Source: Pseudomonas sp. ACM7 (GTDB lineage: Bacteria; Pseudomonadota; Gammaproteobacteria; Pseudomonadales; Pseudomonadaceae). From it: a stretch of DNA of 64,000 nt. The stretch lies in the NCBI RefSeq assembly GCF_004136015.1, contig NZ_CP024866.1, positions 4,100,529-4,164,528 of the forward strand, written 5' to 3'. The notes beneath the pieces are model-generated. The model worked only from the letters and a program-made list of their open reading frames with translations, searched no databases and was not told where the DNA came from. The position numbers were made by a program, and so were the translations under genes. Below are positions 32,287-40,466 of this stretch, piece after piece (within the stretch, counting starts at the first letter, position 1; every line of letters begins with the position of its first letter).

Positions 32287-32757
32287 TTATTGCGGGCGAA
32301 CGCGCAGGGTCAGGCCCTTGAGGAAGTTGCGCAGCAACTGGTCGCCGCACGGGCGGTAGTTGGTGTGGCCGAACTTGCGGAACAGCGCGCTCAGCTCAGG
32401 CTTGGACACCGGGAACTCGGAGGCCTTGAGGATGGCGTGCATGTCGTCTTCTTTCAGTTCGAAAGCCACACGCAGTTTCTTCAGGATGATGTTGTTGGTC
32501 ACCGGCACTTCGATCGGCTGTGGCGGACGGCTTTCGTCCTTGCCGCGCTTGAAGATCACCAGGCCATCGAGGAAATGCGCAATGACTTCATCCGGGCAGC
32601 GTACGAAGCCTTCCTCGTCTTCCTCTTTCTTGTCGAGGTACGTCACCAGGTCTTCCAGGGCCACGTCCATGCCGCCGAGCTTGATGATCTCGATGACTTT
32701 TTTGTCGCTGATGTCGAGCATGTAGCGCACGCTGCGCAGTACGTCGTTATGAATCAT
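32287..32757 (-). CDS. DUF1456 (YehS-like) protein
   Basis: 156 residues in two repeats of a helical domain (MIHNDVLRSVRYMLDISDKK and ILKKLRVAFELKEDDMHAIL), the signature of the DUF1456/YehS family. Its function is unknown. A ribosome site (AGGACTG) lies before ATG 32757. It is separated from the family A repeat by 20 bp. Confidence 0.9.
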   Translation of the reverse strand: MIHNDVLRSVRYMLDISDKKVIEIIKLGGMDVALEDLVTYLDKKEEDEEGFVRCPDEVIAHFLDGLVIFKRGKDESRPPQPIEVPVTNNIILKKLRVAFELKEDDMHAILKASEFPVSKPELSALFRKFGHTNYRPCGDQLLRNFLKGLTLRVRPQ

Positions 32758-32832
32758 GGTGTGCAGTCCTGATATTCAGCAGTGGGCGCCGCATAAACAG
32801 CGGCGCCAAAATGTATGGCGGCGTGAAAAGTC

Positions 32833-33543
32833 TTAGAACTTCTCTTTGCCGGACAGGTAGCGCCATTGCCCCAACGGCACTTTGCCGATGGACACGCCGC
32901 CAATGCGGATGCGGCGGATGGCGACGACCTTCAGGCCTACGGCCTGGCAGAACAGGGCGATGACGCCCGGTTGTGGGTTCTTCATCGCAAAACGCAGGCG
33001 GTTTTCGTTCTGCCAGCTGGCTTTGACCGGCGGCAGTTCCTTGCCCTTGTAGGTCAGGCCGTGGTTCAGGCGGTTGAGGCCGTGAGCCACCATGTCACCT
33101 TCAACTTCGACCACATACTCTTGCTCGATCTTGGCGGAGTCGGCAGTGAGTTTGCGCAGGATCTTCCAGTCCTGGGTGAACACCAAAAGACCGCTGGCGT
33201 TGGCCTGCAGGTCGGTGCTGGCGGTCAGCCGCAGGAAGTGGCCCTTGAGCGGACGTTTGCTGAAGCGGTGTTCTTCGCTCAAGGTCTCGGCGCTGATCGT
33301 TGCCATGGCCGTTTCCGCATCCATGCCCACGGGCACGTTCAGCAGGATGGTCACCGGTTCCGGCGCCGTGGCCTTGGCTTCTGGATCGAGCTCGACTTTC
33401 TGGTTCTCGACCTTGAACTGCGGCTCGTCGATGACTTCACCGTCCACGGTGACCCAGCCGCCCTCGATGAACAGCTCAGCCTCCCGACGGGAACAGCCGA
33501 CGAGTTCGATGAGGCGTTTGGAGAGACGAATCGGGTCAGTCAT
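32833..33543 (-). CDS. RluB/RluF-type pseudouridine synthase homologue lacking the catalytic Asp
   Basis: 236 residues with an N-terminal S4 RNA-binding domain (RLSKRLIELVGCSRREAELF, then EGGWVTVDGEVID) and a RsuA/RluF-like second domain. At the place of the GRLDxxTxG motif, with Asp as nucleophile, this protein has TDLQANASG (110-118), giving Gln113. The NRQIRRM segment that follows in the family is also lost (PGVIALFCQAVG). A pseudouridylation activity is therefore unlikely; an RNA-binding or assembly role is possible. The remaining fold is intact and the frame is open, so the gene is not a simple pseudogene. Start ATG 33543. Confidence 0.8.
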   Translation of the reverse strand: MTDPIRLSKRLIELVGCSRREAELFIEGGWVTVDGEVIDEPQFKVENQKVELDPEAKATAPEPVTILLNVPVGMDAETAMATISAETLSEEHRFSKRPLKGHFLRLTASTDLQANASGLLVFTQDWKILRKLTADSAKIEQEYVVEVEGDMVAHGLNRLNHGLTYKGKELPPVKASWQNENRLRFAMKNPQPGVIALFCQAVGLKVVAIRRIRIGGVSIGKVPLGQWRYLSGKEKF

Positions 33544-33628
33544 GACAGGGCCGTAACAAAAAAGGGGTGGGCATTGTACCTGCGTGGCGCCGGTTAATCC
33601 CGGCTCCATTTGCCGCATTTGCTTTTAA

Positions 33629-33719
33629 TGTGGGAGCGGGCTTGCTCGCGAATGCGGTAGATCAGTCAATTTATCTGTTGAATGACACACTGCATTCGCG
33701 AGCAAGCCCGCTCCCACAT
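33629..33719. repeat. REP family B, paired copy 2
   Basis: TGTGGGAGCGGGCTTGCTCG (left arm) and CGAGCAAGCCCGCTCCCACA (right arm) face each other, separated by about 45 bp. Arms match perfectly over about 26 bp. Confidence 0.9.
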
Positions 33720-33733
33720 TGTTCGATGTTGTG

Positions 33734-34207
33734 TCAGCCATTGCGTGTCAATTGTTGTGCCCGACGCAAACGCATATGCAGCAGCGGATAAGGCTGGCCC
33801 ATGCCATCGACTTCCGAGCGACCGATCACCTCAAAGCCTTGCTTGAAGTAGAATCCCAGCGCCTGCGGGTTCTGTTCGTTGACGTCCAGTTCGTCGGCAT
33901 TCAGGTGTTCCATCGCATAGCGTAGCAACTGCTTGCCCAGGCCCTGACCACGGTGAGCAGGGTCGATGAAAAGCATTTCGATCTTGCCCGCTGCGATCCC
34001 GGCGAACCCGGTGATGCGCTGGCGCGGGTCTTTGGTGCAGATCAGCATCACCGCATCGAGGTAGCGCGTCAGCACCAGGTTCTTCAGCAGTTCAATGTAG
34101 CTGTCCGGCAGAAAGTCATGGGTGGCGCGCACCGAGGCTTCCCAGACCTGAGTGAGTTCTTCGTAGTCGCTCTGTTTCGGCGTGTGGATGACCGAATGTT
34201 GGCGCAT
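33734..34207 (-). CDS. GNAT N-acetyltransferase (YjaB-like)
   Basis: 157 residues of the GNAT fold. IEMLFIDPAHRGQGLGKQLL is the conserved acetyl-CoA binding strand-loop (motif RGQGLG), followed by NEQNPQALGFYFKQGFE. The order of strands and the helix-rich N-terminus are as in YjaB-type small acetyltransferases. The substrate is unknown. I take ATG 34207 with AAGGGG upstream; the open frame to 34291 runs into the terminator at 34271-34306. Confidence 0.87.
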   Translation of the reverse strand: MRQHSVIHTPKQSDYEELTQVWEASVRATHDFLPDSYIELLKNLVLTRYLDAVMLICTKDPRQRITGFAGIAAGKIEMLFIDPAHRGQGLGKQLLRYAMEHLNADELDVNEQNPQALGFYFKQGFEVIGRSEVDGMGQPYPLLHMRLRRAQQLTRNG

Positions 34208-34270
34208 GGCCGGCTGCCCCTTTTGCAGTTGATGATGCGAATCCTTTCTCCTACAAAACGATAGACGTAA

Positions 34271-34306
34271 AAAAGCCCCGCATCTCGTCAAGAGAGCAGG
34301 GCTTTT
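34271..34306. terminator. Hairpin between rimO and the acetyltransferase gene
   Basis: AAAAGCCC and GGGCTTTT pair across a 20-nt loop, with T/A runs on both sides. It would end the rimO transcript on the minus strand. Confidence 0.7.
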
Positions 34307-34320
34307 CGTATTTTTTGCGT

Positions 34321-35658
34321 TTAGATCTGTTCAGCCCACAGGTCGTATTCGTCGGCGTCGGTCACTTTGCACCAGACTTTATCGCCTGGTTTGAGGTTGC
34401 TGCCGTTGTCGATGAACACATTGCCGTCGATTTCCGGGGCATCGAAGAAGCAGCGGCCGACTGCACCTTGCTCGTCGACTTCGTCGACCAATACTTCGAT
34501 TTCACGGCCGACGCGCATTTGCAGACGAGCCGAACTGATCGCTTGCTGGTGCGCCATGAAGCGATCCCAGCGGTCTTGCTTGACGTCGTCCGGCACGATG
34601 GCCGCGTCCAGCAGGTTGGCTGGTGCGCCTTCGACCGGCGAATACTGGAAGCAGCCGACGCGATCGAGTTGCGCTTCGGTCAGCCAGTTCAGCAGGTACT
34701 GGAAGTCTTCTTCGGTTTCGCCAGGGAAGCCGACGATGAAGGTCGAACGGATGATCAGGTCCGGGCAGATTTCGCGCCAGTTCTTGATGCGCGCCAGGGT
34801 CTTGTCTTCGAAGGCCGGGCGTTTCATCGCTTTCAGGACTTTCGGGCTGGCGTGCTGGAAGGGGATGTCCAGGTACGGCAGGATTTTCCCGGCGGCCATC
34901 AGCGGAATCAGCTCGTCGACGTGCGGGTACGGGTAAACATAGTGCAGACGAACCCAGACGCCGAGGGTGCTCAGGGCTTCACAGAGTTCGGTCATGCGGG
35001 TTTTCACCGGCGCGCCGTTCCAGAAACCGGTGCGGTACTTCACGTCAACACCGTAAGCGCTGGTGTCTTGCGAGATCACCAACAGCTCTTTGACGCCGGC
35101 CTTGACCAGGCGCTGGGCTTCGTCCAATACATCACCGACTGGACGGCTGACCAGTTTGCCGCGCATCGACGGGATGATGCAGAAGCTGCAGCTGTGGTTG
35201 CAGCCTTCGGAAATTTTCAGGTAGGCGTAGTGGCGCGGGGTCAGCTTGATGCCTTGCGGCGGCACCAGGTCGATCAGCGGGTTGTGATCCTGACGCGGTG
35301 GCACGGCGTCGTGCACGGCGTTGACCACTTGCTCGTATTGCTGCGGGCCGGTCACGGCCAGCACACTTGGGTGCACCTTGCGAATGTTGCCTTCTTCGAC
35401 GCCCATGCAGCCGGTCACGATGACCTTGCCGTTTTCCTTGATGGCTTCGCCGATCACTTCCAAAGATTCAGCCTTGGCCGAGTCGATGAAGCCGCAGGTA
35501 TTGACCACCACGACGTCAGCGTCCTGATAAGTGGACACAACGTCATAGCCTTCCATGCGCAGCTGGGTAAGGATGCGCTCGGAGTCGACCAGTGCTTTGG
35601 GGCAACCCAGGGATACGAAGCCAACCTTTGGATTGGCCGGCGCAGGAGTGGTGGACAT
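34321..35658 (-). CDS. rimO: Ribosomal protein S12 methylthiotransferase RimO
   Basis: 445 residues. The N-terminal UPF0004 domain has Cys19, Cys55 and Cys84, the ligands of the auxiliary cluster. The radical-SAM motif CNHSCSFC (153-160) holds the catalytic [4Fe-4S] cluster, and a C-terminal TRAM domain follows (about 380-445). The enzyme adds a methylthio group to Asp88 (E. coli Asp89) of S12. Length and motifs are standard. The kup gene is divergent 289 bp away. Confidence 0.97.
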   Translation of the reverse strand: MSTTPAPANPKVGFVSLGCPKALVDSERILTQLRMEGYDVVSTYQDADVVVVNTCGFIDSAKAESLEVIGEAIKENGKVIVTGCMGVEEGNIRKVHPSVLAVTGPQQYEQVVNAVHDAVPPRQDHNPLIDLVPPQGIKLTPRHYAYLKISEGCNHSCSFCIIPSMRGKLVSRPVGDVLDEAQRLVKAGVKELLVISQDTSAYGVDVKYRTGFWNGAPVKTRMTELCEALSTLGVWVRLHYVYPYPHVDELIPLMAAGKILPYLDIPFQHASPKVLKAMKRPAFEDKTLARIKNWREICPDLIIRSTFIVGFPGETEEDFQYLLNWLTEAQLDRVGCFQYSPVEGAPANLLDAAIVPDDVKQDRWDRFMAHQQAISSARLQMRVGREIEVLVDEVDEQGAVGRCFFDAPEIDGNVFIDNGSNLKPGDKVWCKVTDADEYDLWAEQI

Positions 35659-35947
35659 GTCTAACCTCGGTATTTGTGACGCCTCCAGCCGAAGACGGCA
35701 AGGCGACAGACGGGCGCTTTGCTGCGCCTCTGATCAAAAAGTGCGCAATTCTAGCGATGAGAGGCGCACTTGACCAGCTTTATGCAGGGAAATACGACGA
35801 GTGCTGCGCTATGCTTCGCGCCGTTACGCTTTACCGATTTTTTACAGCCAACAAAACGTCTGTAACCTTAAGTAAAACAGCGCATGCTGCACGGCAAAGC
35901 ATAGTGCTTCTTATAAGAAGTCCGGGTCTGAGTAGTAGGAGTTTTGG

Positions 35948-37849
35948 ATGGGGCAGGCAAGTAGTCAGACGGCGGGCTCTGAGCATTCGGCGGCAAAGCC
36001 GATCGGCATGCTGGTCGCGGCGGTCGGGGTGGTTTATGGCGATATCGGCACGAGCCCGCTATACACCCTCAAAGAAGTGTTTTCCAGTGCCTATGGCGTG
36101 CCCGTCAATCATGACGGCGTGCTGGGGATTCTGGCGCTGATCTTCTGGTCGCTGATCTGGGTCGTGTCGATCAAGTACATGATGTTCGTACTGCGCGCCG
36201 ACAACCAGGGCGAAGGCGGGATCATGGCCTTGACCGCTTTGGCTCGACGGGCCGCAGCGGGGCATCCGAAGTTGCGTAGTTTGCTGGTGGTCTGCGGGCT
36301 GATCGGCGCGGCGTTGTTCTACGGCGACAGCATGATCACCCCGGCGATTTCCGTGCTCTCGGCGATTGAAGGCCTGGGGCTGGCATTCGACGGCATCGAC
36401 CATTGGGTGGTGCCGCTGTCGTTGGTCGTGCTGGTGGCGCTGTTCCTGATTCAGAGTCACGGTACCGCGCGGATCGGCATTCTGTTCGGGCCGATCATGG
36501 TCACCTGGTTTGTGGTGCTGGGGGCGCTGGGTGTCTATGGCATTCTGCAGCACCCGGAAGTGTTGCACGCGATGAACCCTATGTGGGGCGTGCGCTTCTT
36601 CATGGACCACCCGGGCATGGGCGTGACGATCCTCGGCGCGGTGGTGCTGGCGTTGACCGGTGCCGAAGCGCTGTACGCCGACATGGGCCACTTCGGTCGC
36701 AAGCCGATCGCCCGTGCATGGTTCATCCTTGTGCTGCCGGCACTGGTGCTGAACTACTTCGGCCAGGGGGCGCTGCTGCTCGGTGATCCGGAAGCCGCGC
36801 GCAACCCGTTCTATCTGTTAGCACCGAGCTGGGCGCTGATTCCATTGGTGGGATTGTCGACCATGGCCACGGTGATTGCCTCCCAAGCGGTGATTTCCGG
36901 TGCGTTCTCCCTGACCCGTCAGGCGATCCAGCTCGGCTACATTCCGCGCATGCACATTCGACACACCTCCAGCGCCGAACAAGGCCAGATCTACATTGGC
37001 GCGGTGAACTGGGCGCTGATGGTCGGCGTGATTCTTCTGGTGTTGGGTTTCGAATCCTCCGGCGCGCTGGCCTCGGCCTATGGCGTGGCGGTGACTGGCA
37101 CCATGCTGATGACCAGCATTCTGGTATCGGCGGTGATATTGCTGCTGTGGAAATGGCCTCCGGTCCTCGCGGTTCCGCTGTTGCTTGGTTTCCTGTTTGT
37201 GGACGGTCTGTACTTCGCTGCCAACGTGCCGAAAATCATTCAGGGCGGGGCGTTCCCGGTGATCGCCGGTATCGTGCTATTTGTGCTGATGACCACCTGG
37301 AAACGCGGCAAGCAACTGCTGGTCGATCGTCTCGACGAGGGTGGCTTGCCGCTGCCGATCTTCATCAGCAGCATCGCCGTGCAACCACCGCATCGCGTTC
37401 AGGGCACTGCCGTGTTCCTGACCGCTCGCCCGGATGCCGTGCCTCATGCCCTGTTGCACAACCTGCTGCATAACCAGGTGCTGCACGAGCAAGTGGTGCT
37501 GCTGACGGTGGTGTACGAAGACATCCCGCGTGTGCCTGCATCCCGGCGTTTCGAGGTGGATGCCTACGGCGAAGGTTTCTTCCGGGTGATCCTGCACTTT
37601 GGCTTCGTCGACGAGCCGGACGTGCCGCAAGCGCTGAAGCTGTGTCATCTCGATGACCTGGACTTCAGCCCGATGCGCACCACCTACTTCCTTAGCCGCG
37701 AGACGGTTATCGCCTCCAAACTCGAAGGCATGGCGCGCTGGCGCGAGGGGCTGTTCGCCTTCATGTTGCAGAACGCCAACGGTAATCTGCGCTTCTTCAA
37801 TTTGCCGTTGAACCGGGTGATTGAGCTGGGGACGCAGGTAGAGATGTAA
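35948..37849 (+). CDS. kup: Potassium uptake protein Kup
   Basis: 633 residues of the KUP/HAK/KT family: [19 protein letters not shown] (27-45) is the start of the conserved membrane domain, which holds about 12 helices up to residue 455, then a cytosolic C-terminal domain. It takes up K+ with H+. GGAG (35939-35942) and ATG 35948 fix the start. The [13 protein letters not shown] motif is part of the ion pathway. A strong terminator follows. Confidence 0.95.
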   Translation: MGQASSQTAGSEHSAAKPIGMLVAAVGVVYGDIGTSPLYTLKEVFSSAYGVPVNHDGVLGILALIFWSLIWVVSIKYMMFVLRADNQGEGGIMALTALARRAAAGHPKLRSLLVVCGLIGAALFYGDSMITPAISVLSAIEGLGLAFDGIDHWVVPLSLVVLVALFLIQSHGTARIGILFGPIMVTWFVVLGALGVYGILQHPEVLHAMNPMWGVRFFMDHPGMGVTILGAVVLALTGAEALYADMGHFGRKPIARAWFILVLPALVLNYFGQGALLLGDPEAARNPFYLLAPSWALIPLVGLSTMATVIASQAVISGAFSLTRQAIQLGYIPRMHIRHTSSAEQGQIYIGAVNWALMVGVILLVLGFESSGALASAYGVAVTGTMLMTSILVSAVILLLWKWPPVLAVPLLLGFLFVDGLYFAANVPKIIQGGAFPVIAGIVLFVLMTTWKRGKQLLVDRLDEGGLPLPIFISSIAVQPPHRVQGTAVFLTARPDAVPHALLHNLLHNQVLHEQVVLLTVVYEDIPRVPASRRFEVDAYGEGFFRVILHFGFVDEPDVPQALKLCHLDDLDFSPMRTTYFLSRETVIASKLEGMARWREGLFAFMLQNANGNLRFFNLPLNRVIELGTQVEM

Positions 37850-37858
37850 GCCACAACA

Positions 37859-37897
37859 AAAAGCCCCCGTTGCCATTGCGGTTGCGGGGGCTTTTTT
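37859..37897 (+). terminator. kup terminator
   Basis: AAAAGCCCCCG-N17-CGGGGGCTTTTTT, 9 bp after the kup stop codon. Confidence 0.93.
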
Positions 37898-37936
37898 ATG
37901 TCTGGTCTCTTGGTGCCTTTAATTGCGCTCAGGCAG

Positions 37937-38251
37937 CTATTTTTTAGATTCGGCCTTTGTCCGAGCAGCTGGAGGTGGCGGCGTCAGTACCTTCACTACA
38001 TCATCAATTACGGCCTTGCTCATTGCCGTCAGGTAATGCGCGGCCCAGGCGTGTCGGTCGGTGTCGCGGGCGTAGGCAGCATCTTTAGTCAGGTCCTTGG
38101 CAAGGAACAGAAAATCAGAGGCCATGGCTAGCGCATCACCGAGGGGGACGTCTCGACTGACACGGAACAGTGCCTTGTTTGAGCAGTAGATGAAGGGGGT
38201 GAGGCCGATGGTTTTCAGTTCGTCTGGTTCTGATGGATTTGTTTTGGTCAT
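37937..38251 (-). CDS. DUF3077 protein
   Basis: 104 residues. The central LFRVSRDVPLGDALAMASDF with following FLAKDLTKDAAY is the DUF3077 signature, frequent in Pseudomonas in several copies per genome. Its function is unknown. The gene is preceded by a long structured leader (38271-38465) in which competing helices reach its ribosome site (AGGAA before ATG 38251). Confidence 0.8.
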   Translation of the reverse strand: MTKTNPSEPDELKTIGLTPFIYCSNKALFRVSRDVPLGDALAMASDFLFLAKDLTKDAAYARDTDRHAWAAHYLTAMSKAVIDDVVKVLTPPPPAARTKAESKK

Positions 38252-38270
38252 GGTTTTATTCCTGGGTTCG

Positions 38271-38465
38271 AGGAGCTGCCATTTCCGTTACCACACGAAA
38301 GGGAGGCAGCTGTACGCAGGGTGGTAAACCGGGAACCAAGGAAACCGGCACGCCCGAGGGCGTCCCACGCACAGCCGCCATAACTTGAGATCGCAGACAT
38401 AAAAAATGCCTGTGTTCGGGATGAAGGCGCTGTTGCGCTGGTTTCGCCGGGTTACCACACCCGAT
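38271..38465 (-). ncRNA. Structured leader, candidate C4-like antisense RNA
   Basis: Read on the minus strand, three elements share one core: GTGGTAACCCGG (38459-38448), its complement CCGGTTTACCAC (38332-38321, one mismatch) and GTGGTAA again (38295-38289). A second pair, AGCTGCC (38311-38305) and GGCAGCT (38280-38274), follows the same order. The last members of both pairs lie just before the ribosome site of the DUF3077 gene. Two short antisense segments matching two target segments near a ribosome site is the design of phage P1/P7/P4 C4 immunity RNA, and the region also encodes frames similar to small phage Icd/Ash-like proteins. The identity is inferred, not proven. Confidence 0.5.
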
Positions 38466-38655
38466 CGCTGAATGGTCAGCGACGTCCGGAGAGTATCCCT
38501 TCGAAGAAAAGCGCAACAAGGCATCAAAGTGCCCAAAAAGAACGATTCGGAGTTTGCCTACAAGGTATGCGGGCGTCATCCGATATTTCGACACCTTAAG
38601 TAAACGATACGTTGAGCTGCGTGTTCAGATTTGCACGATGTGAAGAGAGGTGAGT

Positions 38656-38946
38656 ATGACGGCATTATCAGTGCGTGCTGTCCAAGCAGTATCGACGACT
38701 GCAATGGTCAGGGGCTTCAGTACGAGACTCAAGGAGATCTCTAGCCGTGCCCTTGAGTGCTTGGTCATTGTCGAAAATAATCAGCCAGCAGCGGTCATTA
38801 TCAATGTCGATGCCTATCAGGAAATGCTCGACGAGCTTAAGGATCTTCGCGTTGAAGCAGCGGCTGTGGAGCGCTTGACCGGTTTTGATCAGGCCAATGC
38901 AATTTGTCACGACGTTATGAGGGCACGGTACGCCAGGAAAGACTAG
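38656..38946 (+). CDS. Phd/YefM-family antitoxin, solitary
   Basis: 96 residues. Residues about 18-60 contain the Phd/YefM features: FSTRLKEISSRALECLVIVE and NQPAAVIINVDAYQEMLDEL, the DNA-binding N-terminal part and the start of the toxin-neutralising tail. AGAGGTG precedes ATG 38656 (a GTG at 38650 is in frame). No Doc, YoeB or other toxin gene follows; the next 224 bp hold a REP pair and a terminator. It may be an orphan antitoxin or a regulator. Confidence 0.75.
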   Translation: MTALSVRAVQAVSTTAMVRGFSTRLKEISSRALECLVIVENNQPAAVIINVDAYQEMLDELKDLRVEAAAVERLTGFDQANAICHDVMRARYARKD

Positions 38947-38998
38947 GTGCCAGTATCGAGGGCGGTAGACGCATCCGCACAGGCGGCACGCGGATCCT

Positions 38999-39088
38999 GT
39001 GGTAGCGGGCTTGCTCGCGAAAGCGGTCTGACATTCAAAATTGATGTCGGCTGATAGATTGCATTCGCGAGCAAGCCCGCTCCCACAG
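38999..39088. repeat. REP family B, paired copy 3
   Basis: GTGGTAGCGGGCTTGCTCGC and the facing CGAGCAAGCCCGCTCCCAC, with a 40-bp spacer. The left arm has a T in place of G (GTGGTAGCGG) in one position. Confidence 0.88.
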
Positions 39089-39113
39089 GGGATTTGTGGT
39101 GTTTGCAATGAAT

Positions 39114-39153
39114 AAAAAAAGCCCCCGCAACCTTAAGGCTGCGGGGGCTTTTT
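39114..39153. terminator. Terminator between antitoxin and acvB-like gene
   Basis: AAAAAAAGCCCCCGCA and TGCGGGGGCTTTTT form a strong stem with A and T runs on both sides, able to act in both directions. It ends the mprF operon on the minus strand, 18 bp beyond the acvB-like stop. Confidence 0.92.
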
Positions 39154-39170
39154 CGTAGGCAGGACTCAGA

Positions 39171-40466
39171 TCACTCCTGAGCCGCCGTCTCCTTCGCTTG
39201 ACGCTTCTCGATCACATCAACCAACCGCTGAGCCAGCGCCGGATAGTTCTCGTCGAAGTGGTGACCACCCGGCAGTTTCATCGCCTCGCCAACCGCGGTC
39301 TTGTCGGTACAGCCGCTCTCGTCGACTTCCTCTTCGCCGTAGATGCATACCACTTTCTCCGGCGGCAGTTTGGCCATTTCCGGGCCGGTGGCGGCTTCTT
39401 TGCCGGCGTTGCCGAGCCAACCCTCGACTTCGATTTCGAAGCTGCCGGTGCGGGCGAAGGCCAGCAGGATGATTGCGTCGACACGCTGCTGTTCCGATGC
39501 CTCCAGGCGGTTGTAGATCGCTGGCAGGACGTCGGCGCCGAACGAGTAACCGGTCAGGATGAAGCGCTTGGAGCCCCATTTCTGCCGGTAGTGCTGCATC
39601 AGCTCGGCGAGGTCCAGGGCGCTTTGCTCCGGGCTCTTGTGCTGCCAGTAGTAGCGCAGGGTATCGATGCCGACCACCGGGTAGCCGATCTTCGCCATCT
39701 CGCCCGCTACGTCGCGGTCCAGGTCGCGCCAGCCGCCGTCACCGGACAGGAACAGGGTCACGGTGTCCTTGGCTTGGCCGGCAGGCACTTCGACCACCGG
39801 GATCTGCAAGCCGCCAGCGGCTTTATCGCCGCCAACGAGGATCTTGCGCAGTTCGTTGTTCAGCACTTGCGGCAGGTTGATGTCGTAGTCACTGATGCTG
39901 GTTTCGGCATTGGGTTGGTCGCGCACGAAGCCGGCACTGGTGTCGTCCGGGTTGTCGTTCCAGGCCACCAGCCAGTGCCCGTGAGCGGCGCTTTTCGGTA
40001 GCAGGTGAGTGCAGCCGGGTCTTTCCAGGGCCAGGTCCACCGAAACGGCCTGGGCCTTGTCACTCTTCTGCTCGGACAACCAGCGCCATGCCAGCACGGC
40101 GCCAGGGCCGATGCCGCTGACCAGGGTCGCCGGGCCTTTGAGTTCTCTCAGGGCCGATTGCAGGGCGCGACTTTGCAGCAAGCAGTCTTTGGGCAGGATC
40201 ACCTGAACAATCTGCGCCGAGCCGGCGCGGCTCAGGGTCATCAACTGTTTGTTGCTGAGCTTCTGCTCTTCATTTACCGCCACCAGCACCTGCGCGCGTG
40301 GCGTGTTGCCGGGGATGACGCGGGTCATCGCGGCGCCATCGGCCGGCGTCAGCTGTTCGAGGGTCGGTTCGGGTGCCGGGCGTTTCAGGTACCAGTAACC
40401 GCCACCGAGAATCAGGGCCAGCACTACCAGTGTGGCCAGTACGTACCGCAATGAGCGTTGAATCAT
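39171..40466 (-). CDS. AcvB/VirJ-family alanyl-phosphatidylglycerol hydrolase (PA0919-like)
   Basis: 431 residues: one membrane anchor (about 7-25), then two AcvB/VirJ-like alpha/beta hydrolase parts. TLFLSGDGGWRDLDRDV and ILTGYSFGADVLP contain the oxyanion and nucleophile Ser motif (GYSFG). In P. aeruginosa the partner gene PA0919 encodes the hydrolase that removes the aminoacyl group from Ala-PG. The start ATG shares a base with the mprF stop (TGATG at 40468-40464), showing translational coupling. Enzyme activity is inferred from homology and operon context. Confidence 0.85.
   Translation of the reverse strand: MIQRSLRYVLATLVVLALILGGGYWYLKRPAPEPTLEQLTPADGAAMTRVIPGNTPRAQVLVAVNEEQKLSNKQLMTLSRAGSAQIVQVILPKDCLLQSRALQSALRELKGPATLVSGIGPGAVLAWRWLSEQKSDKAQAVSVDLALERPGCTHLLPKSAAHGHWLVAWNDNPDDTSAGFVRDQPNAETSISDYDINLPQVLNNELRKILVGGDKAAGGLQIPVVEVPAGQAKDTVTLFLSGDGGWRDLDRDVAGEMAKIGYPVVGIDTLRYYWQHKSPEQSALDLAELMQHYRQKWGSKRFILTGYSFGADVLPAIYNRLEASEQQRVDAIILLAFARTGSFEIEVEGWLGNAGKEAATGPEMAKLPPEKVVCIYGEEEVDESGCTDKTAVGEAMKLPGGHHFDENYPALAQRLVDVIEKRQAKETAAQE

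Noticed and set aside
35659-35947. Riboswitch upstream of kup
   Set aside because: The 289-bp region has no clear stem arrangement matching a known K+ or c-di-AMP riboswitch.
38256-38594. 112-codon frame and an overlapping 82-codon frame (38288-38536) ahead of the DUF3077 gene as protein genes
   Set aside because: Two different frames of the same segment both look faintly phage-like, which is better explained by a structured RNA leader of phage origin than by two proteins; no ribosome site is clear.
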